DNA of 64,000 bases, from the NCBI GenBank assembly GCA_013368315.1, contig JAACJM010000041.1, forward strand, positions 62,001 through 126,000, read 5' to 3'. Origin of the DNA: Tetrapyrgos nigripes. Its lineage: Eukaryota; Basidiomycota; Agaricomycetes; Agaricales; Campanellaceae. Below, one piece after another: positions 22,080-33,037 of this stretch. Below the pieces are notes generated by a model. The model had not been told where the DNA came from. It saw nothing but the letters and a program-made list of their open reading frames with translations, and searched no databases. Position 1 is the first letter of the stretch, and each line of letters starts with the position of its first letter. The translations under genes and the position numbers were made by a program.

Positions 22080-24455
22080 ATGAAAGAGAGCAAAAGCAGT
22101 GTTCTACTTAAGGTCTTAAGCCTTAAGCACTTCAAGGGCTTAATACGCTTAAATTTAAGGGTTATGATTTCGAGAGGAGAATTTTAAGGCCTAAGGGCGG
22201 GATTTAAGGCTTAAGCTCGGCTAAGTAAATTCCATGAGAAATATAATTTTTATTCGCGCTCGGAGTCACTGGGGCCAACGACGGGTCCATTCAAATAATT
22301 TCTGTCATCAAAGGATGATTTCGAGGGAACCATGGTACGCTCTTTATTTTTGACTAACTATTTAAATTCTAATGAAACGAAGGGTCGAGATCCTATTGCC
22401 ACATGGAAAGCATTGAGTGGCTCTGCGAAGATTCGTGTATTGGCACTGTTTGCTGTCAAGTAATTCAAGATTGTTGTGAATCAGGTGGGGTGTGAATGTC
22501 TGCTCTCAAGCACCAAGTTCATCCAATCCTCCTGGCGGAATCGTTTGGGTCTGAAAAGGGTACAAAAGCTGCATACAGTGAGTGTTCTAATTTATGTCCT
22601 TGCTTGTATCTTACTCATCCATTCCCTTATTGTTTCATCCCTCCCTGTTGCACACTCAGAAATGCATGCACATGCATAGCGCAAGTGTACATGTCCTGTT
22701 ACTAAAATCATGAAAGATGATTCTGTACATAAGTACATAAATGAAGTAAAACAGGAGGCCCTTGCAGCAGGGTACATGTTGAGTGGAATGAATGAAGATG
22801 GGAGTTGGAGAGAACAACTTAGACGAAACAGCATTTGATCCAGGAATGTGGTGACATGGCATTTTGACATGATCACATGATTATGTCCTGAGTGGAGTTT
22901 CAATGTTTTGTTGATCAATGGCTGCAGCTGTTGCAGACTTGACACTGTTTCTTTCCTCCCTCCCACTATTATCCTCTTCTGTCATTCTTTGACCGGTTTT
23001 TCTTCTCATACTCTATGGGCTGTTCTAGTCTGAGACCTTTCTTCTAGGGAAACCTGTCTTCTCAGCCTTTGTCACTTTAGCAGTGTGTCTCATCAGTCAA
23101 TCTACAACATGAGTGTCATTTGTGTTATATGTTCTATGATGATTTATTCTTCTTTCACTCCCAATCAACCTTGCTGAACGCAACCGAGCGTATCTTTGAC
23201 AATGGTGAAAGCGTACACGTATTAGCGTATTCTACCCAGGTCTGTTACCTTGCATGTTGATTGATGCCTGGTCTGAAGTTGTGTGGGCCGGACTAGACTA
23301 GATGATGAGTGCGTCCTATACAAAAAAATCACATAGTCAGCTGAAGTAATTCGCATGACAGCGAGGATGATAGGTAGGAGTACAGAGCAGGGTGTAGAGA
23401 CATCAATGAAAGACAGGGTAAAGTCGGAGGGATGTCCGGAGTCCATGATAAGGTCGACAAACGTGAAGGTGTCAACTCAGTAAGAACGAAGGTAAAAAAG
23501 AACCCAGTGTAGCTCCAAGGGCAAAGGTTCCGAAGGTCATCTGTTCCCCCTCCCTCTCCCCACTCGTTGCTACGCCCACTTCTTTCTGAGACACACCCAA
23601 CCCTCAACACTGAACCCAAACAGCCAGTACGTCACCATTCTAAAGTCTTAAACTGACTCCGAGTCGTGTATTCGTTGACCTTCCAGAATAGCAGTTGCCA
23701 GTGTGCCAACAAGGTCTATAGAGCAGATTGAGTAGAAGGTAGAGGTCATCAGCAACACAGAGTGATAAAGTAGGATAGAAGAATGGGAGGAGTGGGAGGA
23801 GTGAGATAGACCTGGATACATGATGAAGAAAGCAGGAAAACAGAAGGAGGGAGAGGAAAAGATCTATAGAAAAGTCTAGGAGACTGCAGGCAAGGTCAAA
23901 GGGAAGAAGAAAAGAAGAAGCAAAATGCGAGGATTGAAAAGACTCACTTCAATGACAAAACGCCGGACTTCCCTTTACATCCACACACATCTCTCTCTCT
24001 CATCCCTCAATGTCAACGTTCCACATCCCATTCAGTCTACTCCATCCCCACCACTGTGCCTTGACGAATGATCAAAATCAGTCTTCAGAGTTGGAATCAG
24101 ACCCGGCATAGAAGCTGGGATATGGGATGGGATTTTCTGAAGTGTCGCTGATGCAAAGACGCAGAGATAGCAGAATCAGAGTCTGTTGGAAGAGAGTCCA
24201 TAGTTGCAGGTCGCCAGTCGTTGTGGTCATTGTCAAGAAAGCTGCATTCCATCGTCATCCAAACTCAAACTGTTGCATCCAGCACAGTTCTTGGCCTACA
24301 GTGCTGATTTTTCGTAAACTAGTCCTTTGAGATTCTTCAAACCACTATCTCAAATTTTAAGACCGTTGCTTGGGTATTGTCATCGGCGCTGTCTGCAACG
24401 ATGAGCTCGACTCTTGTGTCATTTCCGCATGTGCACAGCCACACGGTTTATTCCT
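22080..24455. other. Repeat-derived intergenic sequence, no gene supported
   Basis: 22100-22220 is rich in CTTAAG/TTAAGG palindromic motifs. The rest has only short unsupported frames. About 24185-24245 resembles, in inverted orientation, 26690-26750 (shared GTCCATAGTTG.AGGTC), so part of the region is duplicated. Confidence 0.45.
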
Positions 24456-24463
24456 GTGTCCCT

Positions 24464-24864
24464 CAAGGGGGGTCCAGGATTTTGTAGGGTCATATAGGGT
24501 CGGAAAAAAATTTAAGGCCTCGGACACTGGACTAACTAACTGTTACATAAGCTTATATACCAAATATGGTAATGATAAGCCGATTAGATCCGAGTTTTAT
24601 CTCCAGAGGGCTCCATAAATGTCTCCAGGTCTACTGCAGCTTCATAAGACTCTCTCAAAAGTGATTGCATTTATGGTTGACAATAGTTCAAAATATTGTT
24701 TGTTAGAGAACAAATGGTGATTCATACCTAGGATTACCTTATAACCCAGTCAGAACCCCTTCCAGACCCTAGAATAGGGGGAGTTCCAAAAAAATTTTAA
24801 CAGCCTGGCAGCTGGACTAACTAACCACCCCTACATGGAAATGCTATCACATGGAGCCCCCTTG
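24464..24864. mobile_element. hAT-like MITE, 401 bp, 8-bp target duplication
   Basis: Terminal inverted repeats CAAGGGGGGTCCA and TGGAGCCCCCTTG are flanked on both sides by GTGTCCCT (24456-24463 and 24865-24872). The 8-bp duplication and CA-rich G-run ends fit the hAT superfamily. The interior has two direct copies of GGACTAACTAAC and no coding capacity. Confidence 0.8.
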
Positions 24865-24872
24865 GTGTCCCT

Positions 24873-27592
24873 CCGCCTCCTCGTCACTGAGGATAGTACC
24901 TGGGTAGTAATTTGGTGGAACGGACTCGCCATTTCTGATGGTCCTCTTCTGTTGTCAGTCATAATTGACTGTATTACTTATTTTGACCCAGAAACAGAAG
25001 ATCTACGTCACTGTACGTCTATGTATGCCAGAAGTCTGGGCTTTGACCATGACGACACGAACAGTGACACGCGGCCTCTTTCCCTGACCTCCTTTTGTTC
25101 CACCCCCCTCGCTCTATCCATTTCCTTCTGCCCCTCCCCACCAAATCTCCAGTCCGTTTCAAAAACGAGAATTAAAACGACACTCACAGCAAAATCCGGC
25201 AAACGACACCTCACCATCATACTCCTACTCACACCTCCATTCTAATTGCTTTCCATCGTTCTGCATCCCTCCCCTTCGCAACTTTTTCTATTTGTCCTGA
25301 CTGACTGAGTTGCTATGTCATTGTTTTGCGGCATAATAATGATCCTGACTGACTTGGATTGGGTCTGGTGTATCACGAGAAAGTGGAGGGGGAGGGATAA
25401 GGGGATTGGGGAACGAGGAGTAGGGGGGGAGGGTTAGTATATGCACATGAAAGGCCCTAAAGAAGAAATATATGAGAGAAAAAGGAGAGGAAGCAAACGG
25501 GAAAAAGACGTTAGGCTGTCATGAAAAAGGCATTACAAACGCCAACTGAAAACCTCGCCAGAAGCCAAAACGTAAAAAAGGCACTCACCAATCAACCTCT
25601 TCCTCCTCTCACTCCTCTCGCATCGATTATATTCCCCAATACCCTTCCTTGCAACGTATTTCCCAACCATTCCCAACCAATTTTCCAGGTTGGCTGGTTA
25701 GTCCACGCGGATTTGAATTTGGTTTGAAGATATTGAGTCATGGATTGAGGATTGGGTGTACGATAAGCCATGAGAGAGCAGGGAACAGGCAAAGGTGTGG
25801 ATTCACGGGGAAGGAAGTATGAGTTTTTCTGCGTGAAAAGGGAGATTAGTGTTGGGATAGAGGATAAGACGAATAGAAGAGATGGGGCAGTGGAGAGAAC
25901 AGTGGGTAAAGGAACAGCGGACGAAATTAAGCAGGAATCTGGAAGGATCGGGAGAGACGGGGAAACAATGTAGTAGGCGTAGTGCTAGGAAACAAGTGTT
26001 GCGAGAAGATATATGAATGTGAGAATGAACAAGAACGACAATGGAAAAGAAAAGATAGAAAGCAGGTACCCAAGGCAGCTCAATCAACTGCTTTGAAAAC
26101 AACCGTCTCAGCCCAATTTCAACGCTTCTAGACCTTAGTTATCAGGTGAAGGGGCATACAGGAAGACACTACGCTAACGGCATTAGCACAGTTTCTCGTT
26201 AAAGAAAAGACGAGGAGTAGGAAACAACTGAGAAGGGGGAAAACTGATGCAGAAGAGGTAAGTCAACACACCTACTCTGCACATTGCATACTCTTCAATG
26301 TAAAACTGAACACGTTCATTACTGGGTTCTCAACGTATCACGAGGCTTTCGGAATGTATCCTGGTATGGGGGTTTCTGGTTTTGATATGTTGCGCGTAGG
26401 CAGATAGAAGATTGACGTTGGTCGATGTAGCTGAAGAGACACTAGTTACTGGTGGGGATCCTTGTAGACCTGCGACTTGCTGTTCCACTTGTATTCGTGT
26501 TGTTAGGTGAAATGAGCGAATAAGTGAAGACGTCGACAAACCCAAGTTTGAGGGAAGGATGACTGGGAGTTCGTGAGTCTTGGGGGAAAGTCATCGTCGT
26601 CATGGAAGGAAGGAAAGGTTCGACGTGGCTGTGTAGAGGCGGGTCGAGATTCGGACCGGGAAACCGAAAGGGTATGCACCACGTCATTCTTCTTGAGCAC
26701 GATGACAACAACGAGGGACCTACAACTATGGACTGGATACATTCTACCAGACGGAAACTTTCTGCCAACAAGAGCAGAAATGATATCACCACCTCAAGTC
26801 ATCTTCACTGCATTGTGTGGACCGTGGACCAAGGGTGCCCAGACCGGGAAATCCCGCACCGGGGGTAGGTAGGTAGGTCCATGGCTGAAGGCCGAAAATT
26901 TTTTTCTGACCAGCCCTTGGACCCACTCTTCGGACACTCAGATAGCTTTCACAAGAGCCTCGATACAAAAAAAGTGTATTGTACCTACTTATTACTCTAG
27001 CCAAGCTTGCAGGCTGTGCTGTGGTAGTTACATGGTAAATGTAGTGTACTTATCTCTACTGGCAATAGCCAGATATTGGTTGAATATACTCTTAGGCAGG
27101 TGCAAAAACCAATGTGCACTCCAAGGAAAATGTGGTACATTGCCATAATTTCTCTGCAGGAATGGGCAGAGTTGTCTACTGTCTGGATTCTGGACAGCTA
27201 TAATGATGAGTACTTACCTCAGAATGTGAAGAAACAGTACATACTCCGCTGTGGACTGAAGTAAAAATGGAGGCAAACCTCGAGAACGGCAGCTGGAACT
27301 GAAGAAGGTATTGAATTACAGGTAAAACACGAAATGGAGAAAAACACAACACACTGGGAGACAGACAAAAAATTCGAAGCAGGTCTGTGAATGAGTGAAT
27401 ATAACACGTTACTGGAGTCCCCGGTGCATCAATGGAGGAAGATATTGGAATGAGCAGGCGAAAAGTGGCATGTTAGCTCTCAATAAGGAGAACAGGCTTA
27501 TATACGTGTCATGGAAGGAAAGGTATTAACACAGCCACACAGATAAATTCAGTCCAACCCGTTTATCGGACGGATAGACGGGACCGTTTAAA
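24873..27592. other. Intergenic, no gene supported
   Basis: Several short frames but none with a domain or consistent intron structure. It includes the inverted partner (26690-26750) of a segment at 24185-24245. Confidence 0.4.
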
Positions 27593-27653
27593 CATAGCCA
27601 CAAGCAGGATCCGAGTGTAATAAACTCAGCCTCATTTCATTTGGCCTCGTAAA
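27593..27653 (-). repeat. F1 left end, minus orientation
   Basis: ACATAGCCACAAGCAGG...CTCAGCCTCATTTCATTTGG.CCTCGTAA is the reverse complement of the F1 left end (TTACGAGGCCGAATGAAATG...GTGGCTATGT). It could close an element opened by the minus right end at 21753. Confidence 0.7.
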
Positions 27654-27983
27654 TCAGAATACAGGCATTCCTAGCTACTCAAGAGACTTTTAAGTGTTCC
27701 AAATAGTTGAGGTCCTCTGAGATGCGTTTCGAGAGGTTCTAGCACTGTTAAACTCGTGGTTATCTTATCTATTTCCTTTTTTGTCAACCCCTATTCGCGA
27801 TTCCCGCGCCCTGAGTACATACACGATCCTAGCTATGAGCATGATGTATCCCACTAATTTACCCTCATAATCTTCTATGATATCCTTTCCAAGCAAATTG
27901 GTCTTTGGTCGCCTAACACTTGGAAGACTAGGTGAGGACGTCCTCAGTTATAACTGCAAATACAAAACCACCTTGCTTGAATA

Positions 27984-28330
27984 TGAAAGGGATGTGGGCC
28001 AACACTGCCTGTGGCAAGTACGAGGCCACAGGTTTTCTCTTTACTGGAGTGGGAAGAAGCCAGATGAGGTGCAGAGGCCCAAAACTGGATGATAAGCAAA
28101 CATGTGAACTGTTGAGGAAAAGAGAGGAAAAAAGAAAAGAAAGCAAGCGATGAAGAAGAAGACGAGAGATCAAGAGAGACTCTGAGAGAGAAGAGAGGAA
28201 AAAAGAAAAGAAAGCAAGCGATGAAGAAGAAGACAAGAGATCGAGAGAGATAAAGATAACGAAAAATGAAAGAGAGCAAAAGCGAAAGGAAAGCAATAAA
28301 AAAAGAACAAGACGAAGAAAAAAGACAATG
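27984..28330 (+). repeat. 320-bp repeat, copy 2
   Basis: Second copy of the repeat at 21753, starting ATGAAAGGGATGTGGGCCAA and sharing TTTACTGGAGTGGGAAGAAG and the GAAGAAGACGAGAGA purine tract. The charged-tail frame stops early here. Confidence 0.6.
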
Positions 28331-29340
28331 AAATGAAAGATTAAGATTGGAAACTTTTGTTGCAGTCATCCATCGGCCAATGGCACACCACTGGCCAGTG
28401 ACACAAACGACTCTGATGTCTTCTGAGCTGTACCTACCTGCCTCAATACAGTTGTAACAAGTAATTATATATTCTACTAATCTTTTGATTGTGTCTCGAC
28501 ACCTTCTGAGTAGTACTAGAAAATACAGAAGGTGATTACTGGTGTGCCAGACAGTATTTAGAAGGCTGCACAGTCAGTTGGGAGAATTTCATCAAGATTT
28601 TTTACATTTGTACTTTTAAATACATCTAATGCAAAACCTTGGCCATTATTTGGTGCGGAGAGTACTACTACATCGATATTAACACAACGGTCAAAGCAAA
28701 GAGACGCGAAGTGTCACGCTACAAAATATCAAATTGGAATGGCCGCGGCTGGTATATTGACAGATTCTCGATGCGTCTTCATCCTCGATTGCTCAAGGGT
28801 GACATGACATGGTAGGCTGAGCAGAATCTATCACCAAGCGCCGGCGCAAAAAGACTGAGCTGATGGACACTCTTTACGCCAAGCGGAACACAGTCCAGGA
28901 GTCACTGAAGAGGTCCTTGGGAGGAATCTATCAGAACATCTCTCAAATAATGTACCCATGAATGTACCCACCTTCCTGGAATCCTGATTTCCGAGCTTCA
29001 TCTATCATTTTCTGAATCCTTCATGCTGGAAGATGACACAGGACACTGTAGCACAAGTGAGCAATAGTGCAGAAATGTAGGTGTTATACACATACTCAGG
29101 GTCAACATTGAGTCCTTTGCCCAGCAGCTTTGTATCTCTTGGTCCTGACTCTGGACTCACAACAAGGGTCATGTCAGGGTTGTTGTAGATTGGAAGAGAA
29201 AGAGTTGGAACAGTGATTGGAGCTTTCTGAGGGGTTTTCATGATATCCAAGTCCACAACATCATGAAAAACACCAATCCGAAGGTCTTGAATGGGTTCCA
29301 AGGTCATTGAGACATGACGCGCAACCGTTGTTAATGTCTA
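28331..29340. other. Intergenic, uncertain frames
   Basis: A minus frame at 29307-29005 (100 codons, starting MTLEPIQDLRIG) and a plus segment near 28840-28940 (reading RRKKTELMDTLYAKRNTVQE) look protein-like, but I recognise neither and neither has supporting gene structure. They may be relics of a captured gene. Confidence 0.35.
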
Positions 29341-29709
29341 ATCATCTTGCAGTATCGTTTGCGAGAATTCTCAAGCGAAGAAGTATACGGGAATCACGGG
29401 GAGCCCTGAAACAGCGACTCCCCTGGGTATGAATTGCAGGAGATGAACGAGGCTCGGCTCAGCAGCGCTAAGAAGCCTATGGAATTTGGTTGAGAAGGTA
29501 TGGAGGTGGGGAGGATAAGGGAGTGATGAGGGACGATGTTACGCTGAGTCGAGTGGAGTCAAAGTGGAGTAGTGCGCTTCTTTGTGAGGAGTGCCGAGAA
29601 GAATAAAGGATGTTTCCGTATGTAAAGCCTAAAGGCTCACACTCACGAGTCTCTCGGTTCTAGTTAACTTCAAGTCACTAATTCAATACATCGCTTCGCT
29701 CACCGCTTC

Positions 29710-30918
29710 ATGGCCCCCAAAGCTGCACCTTCTGGTGAAACGAACCCGAATACCACTAGTTCCGAAGGCTCCACTGCTCCTACCTCTGCTCATACTGAAG
29801 GCCTCAGTTCTCGGGGAAATTCCACCATCACTTGTGCTGAAGATCTAGTCGTTCAGGCAGAATCGTTTATCAACAGCGCTACACAGTCATCCAGTACATC
29901 TACCCCTAATGCAACCCAAGCTCAGTCTACTAGAGCGTCTGACGGATCATCCTCTCAACCAACCGCCCCAAATACCCAGCTCTCCGAGCAATGCATGGGT
30001 GAGATCAAACGTTTCGAGTCTGGGCAATGTACCAAGTTCGAAGCCCTCACCTGCATGCATAGATACATCATCAAAGCTATGCCAGACCTGAACCGACAAC
30101 GCAAGAGTACCTACAAAATGTATTTCAACTTACTCGAGCAATCCGACCATAATCTCCAAGCAGCACAATCTCGAGCAGCAGACATCATCCAGTCTAGCGG
30201 GTCAAAGAAGCGAGGCCGTGAGGATGAGGATGAGAGTGGCTCAGATGGAGAAGGATCTATTGGAGATGAGGGCGGAGACGATGCAAACTTTATTAGCCGG
30301 GAGAAGGTGGACAAGAGACTTCTTGCATGGACTTGGGAAGAAGGGGAGGGAGCCCCACAATGGTTCATCTCTAAATCGAACGTGGAGAAGACTCGACTCG
30401 CACTCACCAACTGGCTCCGTGACCCTAAACGTACTAAAGCCTCAGTCTATTCCAGTCCATCACTCATCGAATTCCCCGACTCCGAATGGAATAACCTCTT
30501 CAATGGCAAACATATCGACTTCGATGTCCTCCTCTCGTTTTCCAGTTCAGTCGAATATGACAACAAACTGACCTACAAGCTCGGAGATGGAGCGGAGATC
30601 AAACTCCCAGGATCGAGAACGCCGTCGAAGAGAGTTAGGACTCATGGGGACTGGACAATTGCCTTTGGGATGTATGAAGACATTATCAAATTCACATTGC
30701 CATGGAGAGAAGGAGAAATTAGGGCTTACGGACGACACATTAATGATCTCTTCAAATTGCACCCTGACTCTTCCCAACACATCAACGTCATTAACTACAA
30801 CAAGGCCATCCGCCAGCGAGTCGCAAGCGGTCGAGACCTTCTTCTCACAGACACCCACGCGTTTCAAGGGCTCTACCTTAACTGGATCGTCAATGCCACC
30901 TCCACCCTTCATAACTAG
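29710..30918 (+). CDS. Gag-like protein of the YR retroelement
   Basis: 402 codons from ATG at 29710, without introns. The N-terminal 100 residues are Ser/Thr/Pro-rich. A central acidic patch (KKRGREDEDESGSDGEG, about residues 168-185) precedes a better-structured C-terminal half. There is no zinc knuckle, as is common for Ngaro/DIRS ORF1 proteins. It overlaps the RT frame in the +1 phase. Role as nucleocapsid is inferred from position. Confidence 0.65.
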   Translation: MAPKAAPSGETNPNTTSSEGSTAPTSAHTEGLSSRGNSTITCAEDLVVQAESFINSATQSSSTSTPNATQAQSTRASDGSSSQPTAPNTQLSEQCMGEIKRFESGQCTKFEALTCMHRYIIKAMPDLNRQRKSTYKMYFNLLEQSDHNLQAAQSRAADIIQSSGSKKRGREDEDESGSDGEGSIGDEGGDDANFISREKVDKRLLAWTWEEGEGAPQWFISKSNVEKTRLALTNWLRDPKRTKASVYSSPSLIEFPDSEWNNLFNGKHIDFDVLLSFSSSVEYDNKLTYKLGDGAEIKLPGSRTPSKRVRTHGDWTIAFGMYEDIIKFTLPWREGEIRAYGRHINDLFKLHPDSSQHINVINYNKAIRQRVASGRDLLLTDTHAFQGLYLNWIVNATSTLHN

Positions 30919-33037
30919 TCCCAATTCCCTAATAATTCCTCCTCGAGCTCCAACCCTAATCAACGACGACGCTTTAACATCTCGGATATCTGTCGAAACT
31001 GGAACGCCAGGAAATGTTCTTTTCCAGCAAAGCAATGCTGAAATGCTCACGTGTGCTCCAAGTGTCGAAGTGGACTACACGCCGCCAATCAATGCGACTC
31101 GAAGTGAAGCTGAGTGGTTGATGGATTTTCGGGAGAAGTTGAGTTTGAGGCCGAGATTTGTGAGAGATTTGATCTGGGATGAGGATGAGTTGAGTGGATA
31201 TGGAGTTGAGGGTGTAGGAAAGTGGGGAAAGAGTTTAGAAGAAGTCGGGAAGGGAACGGTTAAGGTGGATGGAAGGTGGAGGAAGTTGACGTTAGCAGAT
31301 GCCACGGAAGTAATGGACCCTGTTCCTGACGTACCTGATCGAGAAAAACTGAATAGAGTCGCGTTGAAGACAATCGGAAGCAATCTGGACCTCTTCGGAA
31401 TTACAACTCCGATTAAAGTGGACTGTTTGGGACAGCTCCTTCAATCTCACCCCAATCAACCCTTCGTAGAGTCGGTCCTCCGTAGCCTTAACAAGGGATA
31501 CTGGCCATGGGCAGACTACTCAGCGGAGGATATCCCTATCACTCTCGACCGCTCTTACCCCCTTAAGGAGCCTTCTCACGTCAAATTTTCAGAGGAACAA
31601 CGCGATATTGAAATATCAAAGGGTCGATTTTCACGTTCTTTCCCCACATTACTCCCAGGCATGCATGCTGTCCCTGTCGTCGTAGTTCCCAAACCCAATA
31701 CCGATAAACTGTGTATGACTGTTCACCATTCTGCCGAACCATTCCCTGTCAATTCCATGATTGACAGGTCCAAAGTTTGGACGCCTCTTGACAACCTGCA
31801 CAACCTTGGCACCGCGTTAATCAGGTTTCGAAGGAGATTTGGACGAGAAACCAGACTGGTGGCATTCAAATGTGATGTGGCTGAGGCGTATCGTCTATCA
31901 CCGGTGCACCCGTTGTATCAATTGAAGCAGGTGGTGAAGATTGGGTCAACGTATAATGTGGATCGCAACAATAACTTTGGGAATAAGGCAGCTGGCGACG
32001 TAAATGGTTCTTGGATGGGTTTAGTGGCGTGGATAGCAAGATATGTTAAGGGGTTAGACGACATCTACACATACGTAGACGATAATTTCGGTTTCGAGGA
32101 GGAAGGGAAGTTAGTTTTGTATGGGAAGGAAGGAAGGATGATGCCCGAGAAGCAGGTTAGGCTGTTAGAGTTGTGGGATGAGCTTGGTATACCGCACAAT
32201 GCACCCAAGCAAGTTTTCGGTGAAGTCCTCATTATTATTGGTTTCGACGTTGATCCAAATGCCATGACGATTACAATGCCCTCTTCTTCAAAGTCCGATT
32301 TACTAACAGCCATCCACCTTTTTGCCATACCAGGCCAACGGCGTTCTCTACGAGACTTCCTTCAATTAGGTGGCTGGTGTAACTGGTCATTCAACGTCTA
32401 CCCTTTACTTCAACCCGGCATATCCTGCTTATACCACAAGACTTCGGGAAAGACGGATTTGAAGGCACTGATTTGGATCAGCGTGGCAATGAGCAGGGAG
32501 TTGATTTGGATGGCAGAGCATATGAAGAAAATGGAAGGTTTACGGATTCTAGATGCAGAGGATTGGGGTATAGACGATGCGGAGATCATTTTATTTTGTG
32601 ATGCTTGCCCAAAGGGCATGGGTTTCTGGTGTCATACTGGTAATGTCATTTTGGGTTTTCAGTGTAGAGTCAATGACCCTGGAAAGGGCATTTTTTATTT
32701 CGAAGCTCTATCGGTTCTTTCAGCTCTCTCATTCGCAATTGGGTTCTCCAACCCTTCACCTTCACGCATCATCATTCTCACGGACAATTCTAACACCGTC
32801 AACATGTTCAATTCACTCAAAGCCTCCCCTCCCTACAACTCTATCCTAATGACAGCCATTGATCTACTTCTATCCGAAAATTCACAACTACGAGTTCTCC
32901 ATATACCGGGCGAGCAAAACAGCATAGCAGACGCTTTATCAAGATACAACAATACTGAAGTATACGAGAAGCTACCAGACATCATCATTACACCTTTCCA
33001 ACCCCCTCGACTTATGCTGGGGGCAGAGCTGAAATGA
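30587..33037 (+). CDS. Reverse transcriptase-RNase H of the YR retroelement
   Basis: An 816-codon frame in +1 phase relative to gag. The first 110 codons overlap gag, so translation probably starts near the gag stop or by frameshifting. RT motifs: FKCDVAEAYR with the first catalytic Asp, QVVKIG, and YVDD at residues 496-499. RNase H motifs: LFCDAC, FEALSV, LTDN, and HIPGEQNSIADALSRY at the end. All catalytic acids are present, so the domain may still be active. It ends in ATGA, overlapping the recombinase start. Confidence 0.85.
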   Translation: MERRSNSQDRERRRRELGLMGTGQLPLGCMKTLSNSHCHGEKEKLGLTDDTLMISSNCTLTLPNTSTSLTTTRPSASESQAVETFFSQTPTRFKGSTLTGSSMPPPPFITSPNSLIIPPRAPTLINDDALTSRISVETGTPGNVLFQQSNAEMLTCAPSVEVDYTPPINATRSEAEWLMDFREKLSLRPRFVRDLIWDEDELSGYGVEGVGKWGKSLEEVGKGTVKVDGRWRKLTLADATEVMDPVPDVPDREKLNRVALKTIGSNLDLFGITTPIKVDCLGQLLQSHPNQPFVESVLRSLNKGYWPWADYSAEDIPITLDRSYPLKEPSHVKFSEEQRDIEISKGRFSRSFPTLLPGMHAVPVVVVPKPNTDKLCMTVHHSAEPFPVNSMIDRSKVWTPLDNLHNLGTALIRFRRRFGRETRLVAFKCDVAEAYRLSPVHPLYQLKQVVKIGSTYNVDRNNNFGNKAAGDVNGSWMGLVAWIARYVKGLDDIYTYVDDNFGFEEEGKLVLYGKEGRMMPEKQVRLLELWDELGIPHNAPKQVFGEVLIIIGFDVDPNAMTITMPSSSKSDLLTAIHLFAIPGQRRSLRDFLQLGGWCNWSFNVYPLLQPGISCLYHKTSGKTDLKALIWISVAMSRELIWMAEHMKKMEGLRILDAEDWGIDDAEIILFCDACPKGMGFWCHTGNVILGFQCRVNDPGKGIFYFEALSVLSALSFAIGFSNPSPSRIIILTDNSNTVNMFNSLKASPPYNSILMTAIDLLLSENSQLRVLHIPGEQNSIADALSRYNNTEVYEKLPDIIITPFQPPRLMLGAELK

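Noticed and set aside
22100..22220. Possible regulatory palindromes (CTTAAG cluster)
   Set aside because: Low-complexity sequence in a repeat-derived area with no gene nearby; no evidence for a function.
30547..31383. Minus-strand frames of 167 and 102 codons opposite the retroelement
   Set aside because: They are antisense shadows of gag and RT, with no domain of their own.
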